NCBI RefSeq assembly: GCF_040783535.2 | Contig: NZ_JBFONW020000007.1 | Span: 124,001-188,000 of the forward strand | Length of the DNA stretch: 64,000 bases | Reading direction: 5' to 3' | From: Aestuariibius insulae | GTDB lineage: Bacteria > Pseudomonadota > Alphaproteobacteria > Rhodobacterales > Rhodobacteraceae | In this document: positions 50,989 through 60,942 of the stretch, in pieces | How positions within the stretch are numbered: the first letter of the stretch is position 1 | Layout: each line of letters starts with the position of its first letter | Made by a program: the position numbers and the translations under genes | The notes under the pieces: model-generated | The model's database searches: none | What the model was told of the DNA's origin: nothing | Seen by the model: the letters and a program-made list of their open reading frames with translations, nothing else

Positions 50989-51996
50989 ATGTTTCGTTTT
51001 GCACTGACTGCGGCAGCTTTTGCCGTGAGCGCTTCTGCGGCGCTCGCCCAGACCGAGATGCCGTTTGCGCTGGATTGGAAGTTCGAGGGGCCTGCCGCGC
51101 CCTATACGCTGGCCATCGATGAAGGGTTCTTTGACGATCAAGGCCTTAGGGTGACGATCACCGAAGGGGCCGGATCGCTCGATGCGATCCCGAAGGTTGC
51201 GACGGGGGCGTTTCCGGTGGGGTTTGCCGATATCAATTCGGTGATGCGGTTCATCGATCAGAATCCGGGCGCTCCGGTCGTGCCGGTGATGATGGTCTAT
51301 GACAAGCCGCCTTTCGCCGTGGTGGGTCGGATCAGTCAGGGGGTCGAGACGCCCGCCGATCTGGAGGGCCGCACTCTGGGCGCGCCGCCGCCGGACGGGG
51401 CCTGGGCGCAGTTTCCGATCTTTGCCGCCGAAACGGGGCTCGATGTGGATGCGATCACGGTCGAGCCCGTGGGCTTTCCAACGCGTGAGCCGATGCTGGC
51501 GCAGGGCGAGGTCGATGCGGTGACGGGGTTCTCGTTTTCCTCGACGCTGAACCTGATCCGTTTGGGTGTGCCGGAAGAGGATATCTCGGTCCTGTTGATG
51601 GCCGATCACGGGCTGGAGCTTTATGGCAATGCGATCATTGTGAATACCGATTTCGCCGAGGCCAATCCCGAGGCGGTGACCGGGTTTCTGACTGGTGTGG
51701 CGATGGGCTGGCAGGCGGCCATCGATGATCCGGAGGCGGCGATCGCCTCGCTGGTCGAGCGCAACCCGGCGGCCGATGCGGAGCTTGAGCAGCGGCGTCT
51801 GCAATTGGCGGTCGAGACCAATGTGCTGACCGATGCCGTGCGTGAGGCCGGGATGGGATCGGTCGATCCCGGGCGGCTGGCGGCTGCGATCGAGCAGACG
51901 CGTCAGGTCTACGAGTTTCAGACCGAGCCGGATCCGAGCCTCTTTTTCGATGGCAGCTATCTGCCCGAGGGCGATGTGCTGATGCTGTCGGACTGA
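50989..51996 (+). CDS. ABC transporter substrate-binding protein, NMT1/SsuA type
   Basis: The 335-residue periplasmic protein has a signal peptide (LTAAAFAVSASAALAQ, cleavage near residue 21) and a type II binding fold: ALDWKFEGPAAPYTLAIDEGFFDDQGLRVTI, DAIPKVATGAFPVGFADINSVMRF and DLEGRTLGAPPPDGAWAQFPIF. This group binds sulfonates, nitrate, pyrimidine precursors or other small molecules; the ligand cannot be named. It forms an operon with the ATPase and permease that follow. Confidence 0.9.
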   Translation: MFRFALTAAAFAVSASAALAQTEMPFALDWKFEGPAAPYTLAIDEGFFDDQGLRVTITEGAGSLDAIPKVATGAFPVGFADINSVMRFIDQNPGAPVVPVMMVYDKPPFAVVGRISQGVETPADLEGRTLGAPPPDGAWAQFPIFAAETGLDVDAITVEPVGFPTREPMLAQGEVDAVTGFSFSSTLNLIRLGVPEEDISVLLMADHGLELYGNAIIVNTDFAEANPEAVTGFLTGVAMGWQAAIDDPEAAIASLVERNPAADAELEQRRLQLAVETNVLTDAVREAGMGSVDPGRLAAAIEQTRQVYEFQTEPDPSLFFDGSYLPEGDVLMLSD

Positions 51997-52003
51997 GTGG
52001 ACC

Positions 52004-52023
52004 GGGGCCGTCTCGGCGGCCCC
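52004..52023 (+). terminator. Hairpin between binding-protein and ATPase genes
   Basis: A perfect 7-bp stem (GGGGCCG / CGGCCCC) with a 6-nt loop begins 8 bp past the stop codon. No T-run follows, so it probably protects or partly ends the transcript. Confidence 0.5.
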
Positions 52024-52036
52024 ATTGGACCGATCC

Positions 52037-52828
52037 ATGACCCCTTTGATCGAGATCACCGGCGTGCGGCACGCCTATGCGACGGAGGCCGGGCCGTTGC
52101 CGGTTCTGGACGGGCTGGAGCTGGCCGTTCCGGAGGGCGAGTTCTGCGCCGTTGTGGGACCGTCAGGGTGCGGGAAATCCACGCTGACGCGGCTGATCGC
52201 CGGTCTGATGCGGCCCGATGCGGGCGAGGTGCGGCTGGCCGGAGAGCGCGTGACCGGCCCCCGGCGATCCGTCGGGATGGCGTTTCAGAACCCGGTTTTG
52301 CTGGAATGGCGCACGATCCTCGACAATGTGATCCTGCCGCTCGAGATCGTGGCTCCGCGGATGGCGCGCCGGGATCGCGTGGCGCGGGCTGAAGAGCTGT
52401 TGAGCATGGTCGGGCTGGAGGGGTTCGAGGACAAGCGGCCCTCGGAGCTGTCAGGCGGGATGCGCCAGCGCGCCTCACTTTGCCGGTCGATTGTCCATAA
52501 ACCGTCGGTCCTGATCCTGGATGAGCCGTTCGGGGCGCTTGATGCGTTCACGCGAGAGGATCTGTGGCAGACGATGCGGGATCTGCGGGCGGCCGAGCCG
52601 TTTACCACGGTTCTGATCACCCATGATCTGCGCGAGAGCGTCTTTCTAGGCGATCAGGTTGTCGTGCTGTCGGGGCGTCCGGCGCGCACGCAGCATGTGA
52701 TGCGGGTGGATCTGCCTGCGGACCGAACGCTGGATGTGATGTATACGCCGCGTGTGGGCGAGATGCTGCATCTGCTGCGGGACGAGATCAAGATCGCGCA
52801 GGGGCGACCGGTGGAGCAGAGTGCATGA
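52037..52828 (+). CDS. ABC transporter ATPase (SsuB/TauB-like)
   Basis: The 263-residue ATPase has Walker A GPSGCGKST, Q-loop MAFQNPVLLEWRT, signature LSGGMRQRA and Walker B LILDEPFGALD, followed by TTVLITHDLRESVFLGD. This is the SsuB/TauB-type sequence. The start at 52037 (MTPLIEITG) was preferred; an in-frame TTG lies at 52025. Its stop overlaps the permease start as ATGA. Confidence 0.95.
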   Translation: MTPLIEITGVRHAYATEAGPLPVLDGLELAVPEGEFCAVVGPSGCGKSTLTRLIAGLMRPDAGEVRLAGERVTGPRRSVGMAFQNPVLLEWRTILDNVILPLEIVAPRMARRDRVARAEELLSMVGLEGFEDKRPSELSGGMRQRASLCRSIVHKPSVLILDEPFGALDAFTREDLWQTMRDLRAAEPFTTVLITHDLRESVFLGDQVVVLSGRPARTQHVMRVDLPADRTLDVMYTPRVGEMLHLLRDEIKIAQGRPVEQSA

Positions 52829-53577
52829 TCCGCTCGGTCGGGGTCCCGGTTCTAGCGCTGGCGGTGTTCGTCGCGCTGTGGGAGCTGCTGGTCTGGGCGA
52901 ATGGCTGGCCCGATTTCGTGATGGCCGCGCCGTCGGATCTGCCGGCGGCCTATATCCGGTTCTGGGATCTGTTCCTGCTCGGCGCATGGCAGACGCTGTG
53001 GCGGACAGTGCTGGGGCTGCTGCTTGCCGTGATCGTTGGCCTGTTGCTGGGGATGGTGATGGGCTTTTCACGGATCATGCGCGACGCGCTTTATCCGCTG
53101 CTGGTGGGGTTCAATGCGATCCCGAAAGCCACGCTGGTTCCAGTGCTGGCGCTGCTGTTCATCGGTCAGCACAACTTCAACACAGTGATGATGGCGTTCC
53201 TGATCTCGTTCTTTCCCATCGCGGTATCGGTCGGGATCGGGCTGTCGACGCTGGAGCCGGAATATCGTGATATCCTCCGATCGCTTGGGGCGTCGAAGGC
53301 GACGATCTTCTGGAAGATCGCGCTGCCAAAGACGCTGCCGGAGTTTTTCGGGGCGCTGAAAGTGTCGGTGACGCTGGCCTTTATCGGCACAAATCTGGTG
53401 GAGATCGTCTCGCCCCACGGGCGGGGGCTTGGGGCGCTCTTTCTGTCGGGGCAGACGAATTCGAACTATCCGCTGATGTTTGCCGTGCTGATCGCTTTGG
53501 CGGTGCTGGGGATCGCTCTTTATTACGCGGTGGTCTGGCTGGAGCGGACCTTTGCGGGTTGGGCGGAGCGGCGGTAG
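52825..53577 (+). CDS. ABC transporter permease (SsuC/TauC-like)
   Basis: The 250-residue inner-membrane protein has about six helices and the family EAA loop EYRDILRSLGASKATIFWKIALPKTLPEFFGALKVSVTLAF. It begins with SVGVPVLALAVFVALWELLVW. It overlaps the ATPase stop by 4 nt and completes the three-gene importer. It converges with the lactonase-like gene at 53587, 9 bp away. Confidence 0.94.
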   Translation: MIRSVGVPVLALAVFVALWELLVWANGWPDFVMAAPSDLPAAYIRFWDLFLLGAWQTLWRTVLGLLLAVIVGLLLGMVMGFSRIMRDALYPLLVGFNAIPKATLVPVLALLFIGQHNFNTVMMAFLISFFPIAVSVGIGLSTLEPEYRDILRSLGASKATIFWKIALPKTLPEFFGALKVSVTLAFIGTNLVEIVSPHGRGLGALFLSGQTNSNYPLMFAVLIALAVLGIALYYAVVWLERTFAGWAERR

Positions 53578-53586
53578 CGGCGCCTT

Positions 53587-54324
53587 TCAGAGGTAGAGAT
53601 CGGGGACCTTGCGCAAGCTAGGCCATTGAGCCGGGTCATGGCCGTAGAGGATGACGGCGCCTTTCTTTTCGGCGATCTGAAGAAGGCGGGCGGCGGTTTG
53701 GCGTTCGCGGTCGGTGGCGAAGATTTCGGACGGGCGGGAGATCGCGTCGGAGGTCAGAAGGACGGAACCGGTTTGCGGCAGCTCGAGCAGGAGTGCGATC
53801 TGGCCGGGCGTATGACCGGGGGCCATCAGGACGCGTAGGCCCGCGGCGAGATCGGTGTCGCGTTCCAGTGCGAGGGTTTCGCGGTCCGGCCAGTCGAGTG
53901 GTTGGCGGTCTCCCCAATAAAGCGGGCGGGGCAAGGCGCGTTCAGCCGCCGACAGGATCAACGGGGCCTCAGGCGCGAAGGCGAGGTCTCCGATATGGTC
54001 GATATGGCTGTGGGTGAGGACGAGCAGATCGATATCGGCCTCGGTCAGGCCCGCCTTGGCGAGCTGGGCGGCGGGCGTGTTTTCGGCGGTGCAGGTCAGC
54101 ACGGTTCCGAACGTGGTGAGGGCGTCGGCCTTGGAGGCAGCCTCGGGATCGGCGGCATAGGCGGGCGGGAAGCCGAGATCGACGAGGACGGCCTCGCCCG
54201 CATCGGTTTGGATCAGGTAGCCGCAGATGCCAATGGTGCGCGGCCCGTCATGGACGCGGAACAGCCCGTAATCGAGCAGGCCGAGGGAGATCGGGCGACC
54301 TTTGAGGAGAGGACGTGCGGACAT
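53587..54324 (-). CDS. Metallo-beta-lactamase-fold hydrolase (AHL lactonase-like)
   Basis: The 245-residue protein keeps the full zinc motif in LVLTHSHIDHIGDL, the later His in VLMAPGHTPGQIALLLEL, the bridging Asp in VLLTSDAISRPSE, and the final His (ILYGHDPAQW). The overall layout resembles the AiiA/AttM group of quorum-signal lactonases, though other lactones or esters are equally possible. The start at 54324 gives the usual family length; the frame is open to 54444 without support. Confidence 0.85.
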   Translation of the reverse strand: MSARPLLKGRPISLGLLDYGLFRVHDGPRTIGICGYLIQTDAGEAVLVDLGFPPAYAADPEAASKADALTTFGTVLTCTAENTPAAQLAKAGLTEADIDLLVLTHSHIDHIGDLAFAPEAPLILSAAERALPRPLYWGDRQPLDWPDRETLALERDTDLAAGLRVLMAPGHTPGQIALLLELPQTGSVLLTSDAISRPSEIFATDRERQTAARLLQIAEKKGAVILYGHDPAQWPSLRKVPDLYL

Positions 54325-54477
54325 CGGTTTGAATGCCAAAAGAGTTTGCACAGGGCTGTCAATGACCGGTCTTGCGGCGATGTGACCTTCTAGCGGGTTG
54401 CAAAGAGCGGTGCGCTTTGCTTTGCTGCAACGCTGACGCGGCACCTATAAGCCGCGCGGTCAAAGGGAGAGGTTGCC

Positions 54478-55590
54478 TTGGTGGCAGACGGTACGGCCCA
54501 TGCCGGAACGGATGCGTTCGTCGAGTTCGAGCGGGTTCAAAAGAGTTACGACGGCGAAACGCTGGTCGTGAAGGATCTGAACCTGGCGATGCCCAAGGGT
54601 GAGTTTCTCACGATGCTTGGACCGTCGGGGTCCGGCAAGACGACGTGCCTGATGATGCTGGCGGGGTTCGAGACCGCGACGCATGGAGAGATCCGGCTGG
54701 ACGGCTCTCCGATCAACAACATCCCTCCGCATAAACGCGGGATCGGGATGGTCTTTCAAAATTACGCGCTGTTCCCGCATATGAGCGTGGCCGAGAACCT
54801 GTCGTTTCCGCTTGAGGTGCGCCAGTTGGGCAAGTCCGAGCGGGAGGCGAAGATCCAGCGCGCGCTCGATATGGTGCAGATGGGAGAGTTCGGGGGGCGG
54901 CGCCCGGCGCAGCTGTCGGGCGGGCAGCAGCAGCGGGTCGCCCTGGCGCGGGCTTTGGTCTTTGAGCCGGAACTGGTTCTGATGGACGAGCCGCTTGGAG
55001 CATTGGACAAGCAGCTGCGCGAGAGTTTGCAGTTCGAGATCACCAATCTGGCGCATGAGCTGGGGATCACGACGGTCTACGTCACGCACGATCAGACGGA
55101 GGCGCTGACGATGAGCGACCGGGTCGCGGTTTTCGATGACGGGCGGATCCAGCAGCTGGCGCCGCCCGACGAGCTGTATGAAAGCCCGCAGAACAGTTTC
55201 GTGGCGCAGTTCATCGGTGAAAACAACACGCTGGAAGGCGTCGTTCAGGAACTGCGGGACGGGATCGCCATCGTGCGGCTCGACGATGGCGGGCTGATCG
55301 ATGCGGTGCCGGTCAATGTGGCCGAGGTTGGAGAGCGAACGCTGGTTTCGATCCGGCCCGAACGTGTCGAGCACAAGCGCGACCGACTGTCGCCTGATGC
55401 CCATACGCTCAAGGCGGAGGTGTTGGAATTCATCTATATGGGCGATCAGTTCCGCACGCGGCTGCGGGTTGCCGGGCGGGACGATTTCATCGTCAAGAGT
55501 CGGAATGCCCAAGGACAGGACCGGTTGAGACCGGGCGAGACGATCGAGATCGGCTGGCTGCCCGAAGATGCGCGGGCGCTTGATGCCTGA
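54478..55590 (+). CDS. ABC transporter ATPase (PotA-like)
   Basis: The 370-residue ATPase has Walker A GPSGSGKTT, GMVFQNYALFPHMSVAENL, signature LSGGQQQRVALARAL and Walker B LVLMDEPLGALD, then a C-terminal TOBE regulatory domain (about 270-365, VSIRPERVEHKRD). This is the spermidine/putrescine (PotA) type. The start is TTG at 54478, after AGGGAGAGG; GTG at 54481 is an alternative. It leads the operon with the binding protein, DUF1330 gene and two permeases. Confidence 0.95.
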   Translation: MVADGTAHAGTDAFVEFERVQKSYDGETLVVKDLNLAMPKGEFLTMLGPSGSGKTTCLMMLAGFETATHGEIRLDGSPINNIPPHKRGIGMVFQNYALFPHMSVAENLSFPLEVRQLGKSEREAKIQRALDMVQMGEFGGRRPAQLSGGQQQRVALARALVFEPELVLMDEPLGALDKQLRESLQFEITNLAHELGITTVYVTHDQTEALTMSDRVAVFDDGRIQQLAPPDELYESPQNSFVAQFIGENNTLEGVVQELRDGIAIVRLDDGGLIDAVPVNVAEVGERTLVSIRPERVEHKRDRLSPDAHTLKAEVLEFIYMGDQFRTRLRVAGRDDFIVKSRNAQGQDRLRPGETIEIGWLPEDARALDA

Positions 55591-55626
55591 GGGCGGGATT
55601 GTGCATATTTATGACAAGATGAAAGG
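55581..55626 (+). repeat. Copy of a short intergenic repeat (diverged)
   Basis: GATGCCT, then G-rich sequence, TATTTAT and CAAGATGAA occur in the same order as in the repeat at 61901-61935. It spans the end of the ATPase gene and includes its stop codon. The hairpin half is poorly kept here. Confidence 0.4.
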
Positions 55627-55721
55627 GCCTGCCGCGCGCAGGTTCTGACCATTCGGTGCCCTCGACCCGGGCGGGGCGCGCCGACCAAATCGAACCGGGG
55701 ACACGACAACAGGAGATATCG

Positions 55722-56831
<1,110 letters not shown>

Positions 56832-56839
56832 GAGCTATC

Positions 56840-56869
56840 GGGGCGGTCCAGCGGGCCGCCCCTTTTCTT
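56840..56869 (+). terminator. Intra-operon terminator after binding-protein gene
   Basis: A 10-bp stem (GGGGCGGTCC / GGGCCGCCCC, one G-U pair) with a 3-nt loop is followed by TTTTCTT. It starts 9 bp past the stop codon and lies before the DUF1330 gene. Confidence 0.85.
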
Positions 56870-56892
56870 CAGACGACAGGACGGAGACGGAC

Positions 56893-57180
56893 ATGCCCAA
56901 GGGCTATATCATCGGACATATCACCGTGAACGATCCCGAGGCCTACAAGGAATATGTGGAGCGCGATACGCCGATCCTCGAGGGTCTTGGCGGGCGGTTC
57001 ATCGTCCGGGGCGGTTCGTCCGAAGCGCCGGAGGGGGCGCTTTACGACCGGCATGTCGTCATCGAATTTCCAAGTTACGAGATGGCCAAGGCGGCCTATC
57101 ACGATCCAGATTATCAGGAGGTCGTGAAGATCCGGCACCGCACGGCCGACAGCCGCATCGTCATCGTGGAAGGCACCTGA
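56893..57180 (+). CDS. DUF1330 small protein
   Basis: The 95-residue protein opens MPKGYIIGHITVNDPEAYKEYVERD and has GLGGRFIVRGGSSEAPEG and HVVIEFPSYEMAKAAYHDPDYQEVVKIRH, a ferredoxin-like alpha/beta fold typical of DUF1330. It is cytosolic. The start at 56893 follows a GGAGACGG site. Its stop overlaps the permease start by 1 nt (TGATG), so it is translated with the permease. The role of this family is unknown; its position suggests a link to transport or to the imported substrate. Confidence 0.9.
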   Translation: MPKGYIIGHITVNDPEAYKEYVERDTPILEGLGGRFIVRGGSSEAPEGALYDRHVVIEFPSYEMAKAAYHDPDYQEVVKIRHRTADSRIVIVEGT

Positions 57181-58874
57181 TGTCGGATACGGCCACCGGT
57201 CCCGATCAGTTCACTGGCGCGACGCCGGACAATGCCCTGCGCAATGCCGAGCGGGCGGAGGGGCCGATGCTGGCCGCCGATGGACGCCCCTTGAAAGCGT
57301 CGCTGGCGCGGTCGCTCAGGCGGTCCAAGCTGCGGGCGCTGCTGCTGATCGCGCCGCTTTTGCTGTTCATTCTGCTCACGTTCATTGCGCCGATCGCCGA
57401 TATGCTTTTCCGGTCGGTCGAGAACCAGATCGTGAGCGAGACGCTGCCGCGTACCGTGATTGCGCTGGACGAATGGGACGGCGAGACCGTGCCGGGCGAG
57501 CCGGTCTTTCTGGCGCTGGCGGGCGATCTGAACATCGCGGTTGAGCGCAAGGCCCATACGCGGCTGGGCAGCCGATTGAATTACGAGATGACGGGAATAT
57601 CCTCGCTGTTCCGCAAGACCGGGCGCGGGGTGGACGAGATCGGCGAGACCGCAATGGCGCAGGTCGTCGGCGTCAATGCCGTGTGGGAGGAGCCCGCGAC
57701 GTGGGTAACTTTGATGGCCGATCCCGACTGGATCGAGGCGCAGGCCGAGTGGGCGGCGGAGGAGGGCGAGGGGGCCGAGCCGCGCTTTCGGCTGAGCGAT
57801 GCGGCACGGGACGCTTTGCCGCTAAGCTCGGATCTTTATCAGGCCTTTGCGCGGACGCTCCAGATCGAGGATGAGGACAGCCCGACCGAGGAAGAGCCAT
57901 GGCCGGTCGTCTATCGCGCGCTGGTCGAGGATCTGGCGGCTTTGGAGACGATCCCGGAGGAGATCGCGGCGACAGATGTGCCGCTGGCCTCGTTGCAGGA
58001 CGCAGCGAGCGATTTTCTGACCGAGGATGTCAGCGCCGCGTTTCTCGATATCGACGAGGACTGGGCCAGCCCCGAGGTCTGGGGGACGATCGAGGCCTAT
58101 TCCGATCGCTACACCGCGGGCTATTTTCTGCGCGCGACCGACCGGCAACTCACATCGACCGGTGTCGAGCGCCAACCCGAGAACCAGCGGATCTATGGCA
58201 CGCTATTTTTGCGCACGATGTGGATGAGCCTGCTGATTACCGGCTCGTGTATTCTGCTGGGCTATCCCATTGCATGGCTTCTGGCCAACCTTCCCGCAAG
58301 AAGCGCGAACCTTCTGATGATCCTTGTTCTGCTGCCGTTCTGGACATCGCTTCTGGTGCGCACGAGCGCGTGGAAGGTGCTGCTGCAGCAACAGGGGGTC
58401 ATCAACGATATCCTCGTCTGGAGCGGGATTTTGGATAATGCGAACCGGCTGGTAATGATCAACAATGCCACCGGCACGGTGATTGCGATGACGCATATCC
58501 TTTTGCCGTTCATGATCTTGCCGCTTTATTCGGTGATGAAGACGATCAACCCGTCCTTCCTGCGCGCGGCCAAGTCGCTGGGGGCCACGAACTGGACCGC
58601 GTTCTGGCGGGTCTATTTCCCGCTGAGCGTGCCGGGGATCGGGGCGGGGTCGATCCTCGTCTTCATTCTGGCCATCGGCTATTACATCACGCCGGAACTG
58701 GTGGGCGGCACCAAGGGTGTCTTTATCTCCAATCGGATCGCCTATCACATCTCGACCTCGCTCAATTGGGGTCTGGCAGCAGCATTGGGGTCGATCCTGC
58801 TGGCGCTGGTTCTGGTGCTTTACTGGCTTTACGACCGGATCGTGGGCATCGACAACGTGAAGCTGGGGGGCTGA
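57180..58874 (+). CDS. ABC transporter permease (PotB-like) with about 250-residue periplasmic insert
   Basis: The 564-residue permease is nearly twice the usual PotB size. One helix at about 52-75 (LLLIAPLLLFILLTFIAPIADML) is followed by a hydrophilic, acidic stretch of about 250 residues (about 76-335), which topology predicts to be periplasmic. The standard permease core then starts at about 340 (TLFLRTMWMSLLITGSCILLGYPIAWLL), with the EAA loop NPSFLRAAKSLGATNWTAFWRVYFPLSVPGIG. The insert could form its own domain that touches the binding protein. It is followed 4 bp later by the PotC-like permease. Confidence 0.92.
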   Translation: MSDTATGPDQFTGATPDNALRNAERAEGPMLAADGRPLKASLARSLRRSKLRALLLIAPLLLFILLTFIAPIADMLFRSVENQIVSETLPRTVIALDEWDGETVPGEPVFLALAGDLNIAVERKAHTRLGSRLNYEMTGISSLFRKTGRGVDEIGETAMAQVVGVNAVWEEPATWVTLMADPDWIEAQAEWAAEEGEGAEPRFRLSDAARDALPLSSDLYQAFARTLQIEDEDSPTEEEPWPVVYRALVEDLAALETIPEEIAATDVPLASLQDAASDFLTEDVSAAFLDIDEDWASPEVWGTIEAYSDRYTAGYFLRATDRQLTSTGVERQPENQRIYGTLFLRTMWMSLLITGSCILLGYPIAWLLANLPARSANLLMILVLLPFWTSLLVRTSAWKVLLQQQGVINDILVWSGILDNANRLVMINNATGTVIAMTHILLPFMILPLYSVMKTINPSFLRAAKSLGATNWTAFWRVYFPLSVPGIGAGSILVFILAIGYYITPELVGGTKGVFISNRIAYHISTSLNWGLAAALGSILLALVLVLYWLYDRIVGIDNVKLGG

Positions 58875-58878
58875 GGAT

Positions 58879-59772
58879 ATGGCACTGGCACCTTATGCGA
58901 CGACCGGGCAGCGGATCTGGCATTACGGCTTTCGCGTCCTTTGCGGGCTGATCTTCTTTTTCCTGATCGCGCCGATCCTCGTCATCATCCCGCTGAGCTT
59001 CAACGCGCAGGATTTCTTTACCTTCACGCCAAAGATGCTGGCTCTGGACCCGGAGGGATACTCTCTCAAGCATTACGAGGATTTTTTCACCAGCAATGAC
59101 TGGCAGCAGGCGATGTGGAACTCGCTGAAGATCGCGCCTGCCGCGACGCTGATTTCAGTGAGCCTCGGCACGCTCGCGGCTATCGGTCTGAGCCAGAGCC
59201 ATGTGCCGTTCCGGGGCACGATCATGGCGATCCTGATTTCGCCGATGATCGTGCCGCTGATCATCTCGGCGACGGGTATGTATTTCTTCTACTCCAACCC
59301 CTACATTCCGGTCCCTTTCTTGGGTCGGGTAGAGCTGCCGTTCACGTTGACCGGCACATATACCGGGGTTGTTCTGGCCCATGCGGCGCTGGGGATTCCC
59401 TTTGTCATCATCACGGTGACGGCGACGCTGATCGGGTTCGACCGGTCGCTGACGCGGGCTGCGGCCAATCTGGGGGCGGGGCCGGTGCGGACCTTCTTCA
59501 AAGTGCAGATGCCGTTGATCCTGCCCGGGGTCGTGTCTGGCGGGCTTTTTGCGTTTATTACGTCGTTCGACGAAGTGGTGGTCGTGCTTTTCGTGGGGTC
59601 GGCAAGTCAGACGACCTTGCCTTGGCAGATGTTCACCGGACTACGCGAGCAGATTTCGCCGACGATCCTCGCGGTGGCCACGCTTCTCGTCATCATCTCG
59701 ATCCTTCTACTGACGATGTTGGAGGTTTTGCGTCGACGCTCGGAACGGTTGAGGGGACTGTCGCCGAGTTGA
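58879..59772 (+). CDS. ABC transporter permease (PotC-like)
   Basis: The 297-residue inner-membrane protein has the usual six helices, beginning YGFRVLCGLIFFFLIAPILVIIPLSF, and the EAA loop DRSLTRAAANLGAGPVRTFFKVQMPLILPGVVSGGLFAF. It pairs with the large PotB-like permease. GAGGAT precedes the ATG. Confidence 0.94.
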   Translation: MALAPYATTGQRIWHYGFRVLCGLIFFFLIAPILVIIPLSFNAQDFFTFTPKMLALDPEGYSLKHYEDFFTSNDWQQAMWNSLKIAPAATLISVSLGTLAAIGLSQSHVPFRGTIMAILISPMIVPLIISATGMYFFYSNPYIPVPFLGRVELPFTLTGTYTGVVLAHAALGIPFVIITVTATLIGFDRSLTRAAANLGAGPVRTFFKVQMPLILPGVVSGGLFAFITSFDEVVVVLFVGSASQTTLPWQMFTGLREQISPTILAVATLLVIISILLLTMLEVLRRRSERLRGLSPS

Positions 59773-59870
59773 ACGATTTGCCGTAGCGTCGCCTTAGTTG
59801 GGCCTTTTCAGGACCATTCGGATGTGATTATTCCCGAGACCCAAGCTGACCTTGCGTAACGAGTGCCGAG

Positions 59871-60932
59871 ATGCCGAACTACACGATCTATGTCCTCGAT
59901 GAGGCTGATATCACGCTGACGAACAGCGATGGGACGGCCGAGAATCTCGATGGTGTGAACCAGGGGGACGGCTCGCATTTGGTGGGTGATACGCTGACGC
60001 TGGGCGGGTCCAACTGGATGCCGACCGAGATTTCGGACGACGACGCCAACTTTTCCGACAATGACACGCGGGGCACGACGGCCCAGACGTTGGTCAACGA
60101 GACGAGCCTGGACGGATCGACCTTCAGCGCCGGATCCAAGGTGGAGGCGGAGTATTCCTTTGTCGTCACCGACGGGACTTTCGACAGCGAGGGCAATCCG
60201 GTCACGTGGACGCTGGTCGGGTTCAACATTGCGACGACGAACCCATCTTACGGGACGGTCGAGGGTCTCGCCTTTATCGGAGGGCCGGGCGGTTTTCCTC
60301 CGGTCGGTGTGCCGCTGACGGTGGTATCGGCGGCAGAGGGCCCTAATTTCCCGGCGGCGGATTACGCGACGCCGATCTGCTTTGGCGCAGGCACGCTGAT
60401 CGAGACCGAGCGTGGCCCGATGCCAATTGAGGAGATCGAGGTCGGTATGCGCGTGCGGACGCGCGATAATGGGTTTCAGACGGTGCGCTGGCACGGTGTG
60501 CGGCGCTTTGCGGCGATCGGGTCGATGGCGCCCATCGTCTTCAAGCCGGGCGTGATCGGGAACGAGCGCGAGCTGGTCCTGTCGCCGCAGCACCGGGTCC
60601 GGGTCTCCGGCTGGAAGGCGGAGCTTCTTTTCGGCGAGATCGAGGCGTTGGTGCCTGCGGTCCATTTCCTCAATGACGATACGGTCACGCGCCGTCTTGG
60701 CGGCACGGTCGAGTATCACCACCTGATGTTCGACCGCCATCAGATCATCTTTGCCGAAGGGGCGGAGGCGGAGAGCCTGCATCCCGGGATCCGCACGCTC
60801 GATAAGCTCGATGCGGCAGCACGGGCGGAATTGCTTGAGATCTTTTCCGAGATCGCCGAGGTCGAGGGGGCATATGGTCCGTCGGTTCATCCCAGCCTGA
60901 AAGGCTTTGAGGCGCGGGCCTTTCTCGCCTAA
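59871..60932 (+). CDS. Hint-domain (Hint_2) protein
   Basis: In this 353-residue protein, residues 1-165 are beta-rich and Gly/Asp/Asn-rich (MPNYTIYVLDEADITLTNSDG, GGSNWMPTEISDDDANF), like repeat modules of secreted proteins. A Hint domain starts at Cys170 (TPICFGAGTLIETERGPMPIEEIEVGMRVRTRDNG) and includes ELVLSPQHRVRVSG with the conserved His and VEYHHLMFDRHQIIFAEGAEAESL. Hint domains are self-processing in hedgehog and intein proteins; the function of these short Roseobacter proteins is unclear. There is no signal peptide, which leaves type I secretion as a possibility. Confidence 0.9.
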   Translation: MPNYTIYVLDEADITLTNSDGTAENLDGVNQGDGSHLVGDTLTLGGSNWMPTEISDDDANFSDNDTRGTTAQTLVNETSLDGSTFSAGSKVEAEYSFVVTDGTFDSEGNPVTWTLVGFNIATTNPSYGTVEGLAFIGGPGGFPPVGVPLTVVSAAEGPNFPAADYATPICFGAGTLIETERGPMPIEEIEVGMRVRTRDNGFQTVRWHGVRRFAAIGSMAPIVFKPGVIGNERELVLSPQHRVRVSGWKAELLFGEIEALVPAVHFLNDDTVTRRLGGTVEYHHLMFDRHQIIFAEGAEAESLHPGIRTLDKLDAAARAELLEIFSEIAEVEGAYGPSVHPSLKGFEARAFLA

Positions 60933-60942
60933 GGAGCGCCTG

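Noticed and set aside
53587..54324. A quorum-sensing locus based on the lactonase-like gene
   Set aside because: No luxI or luxR homologue is in the window, and the metallo-beta-lactamase fold alone does not fix the substrate.
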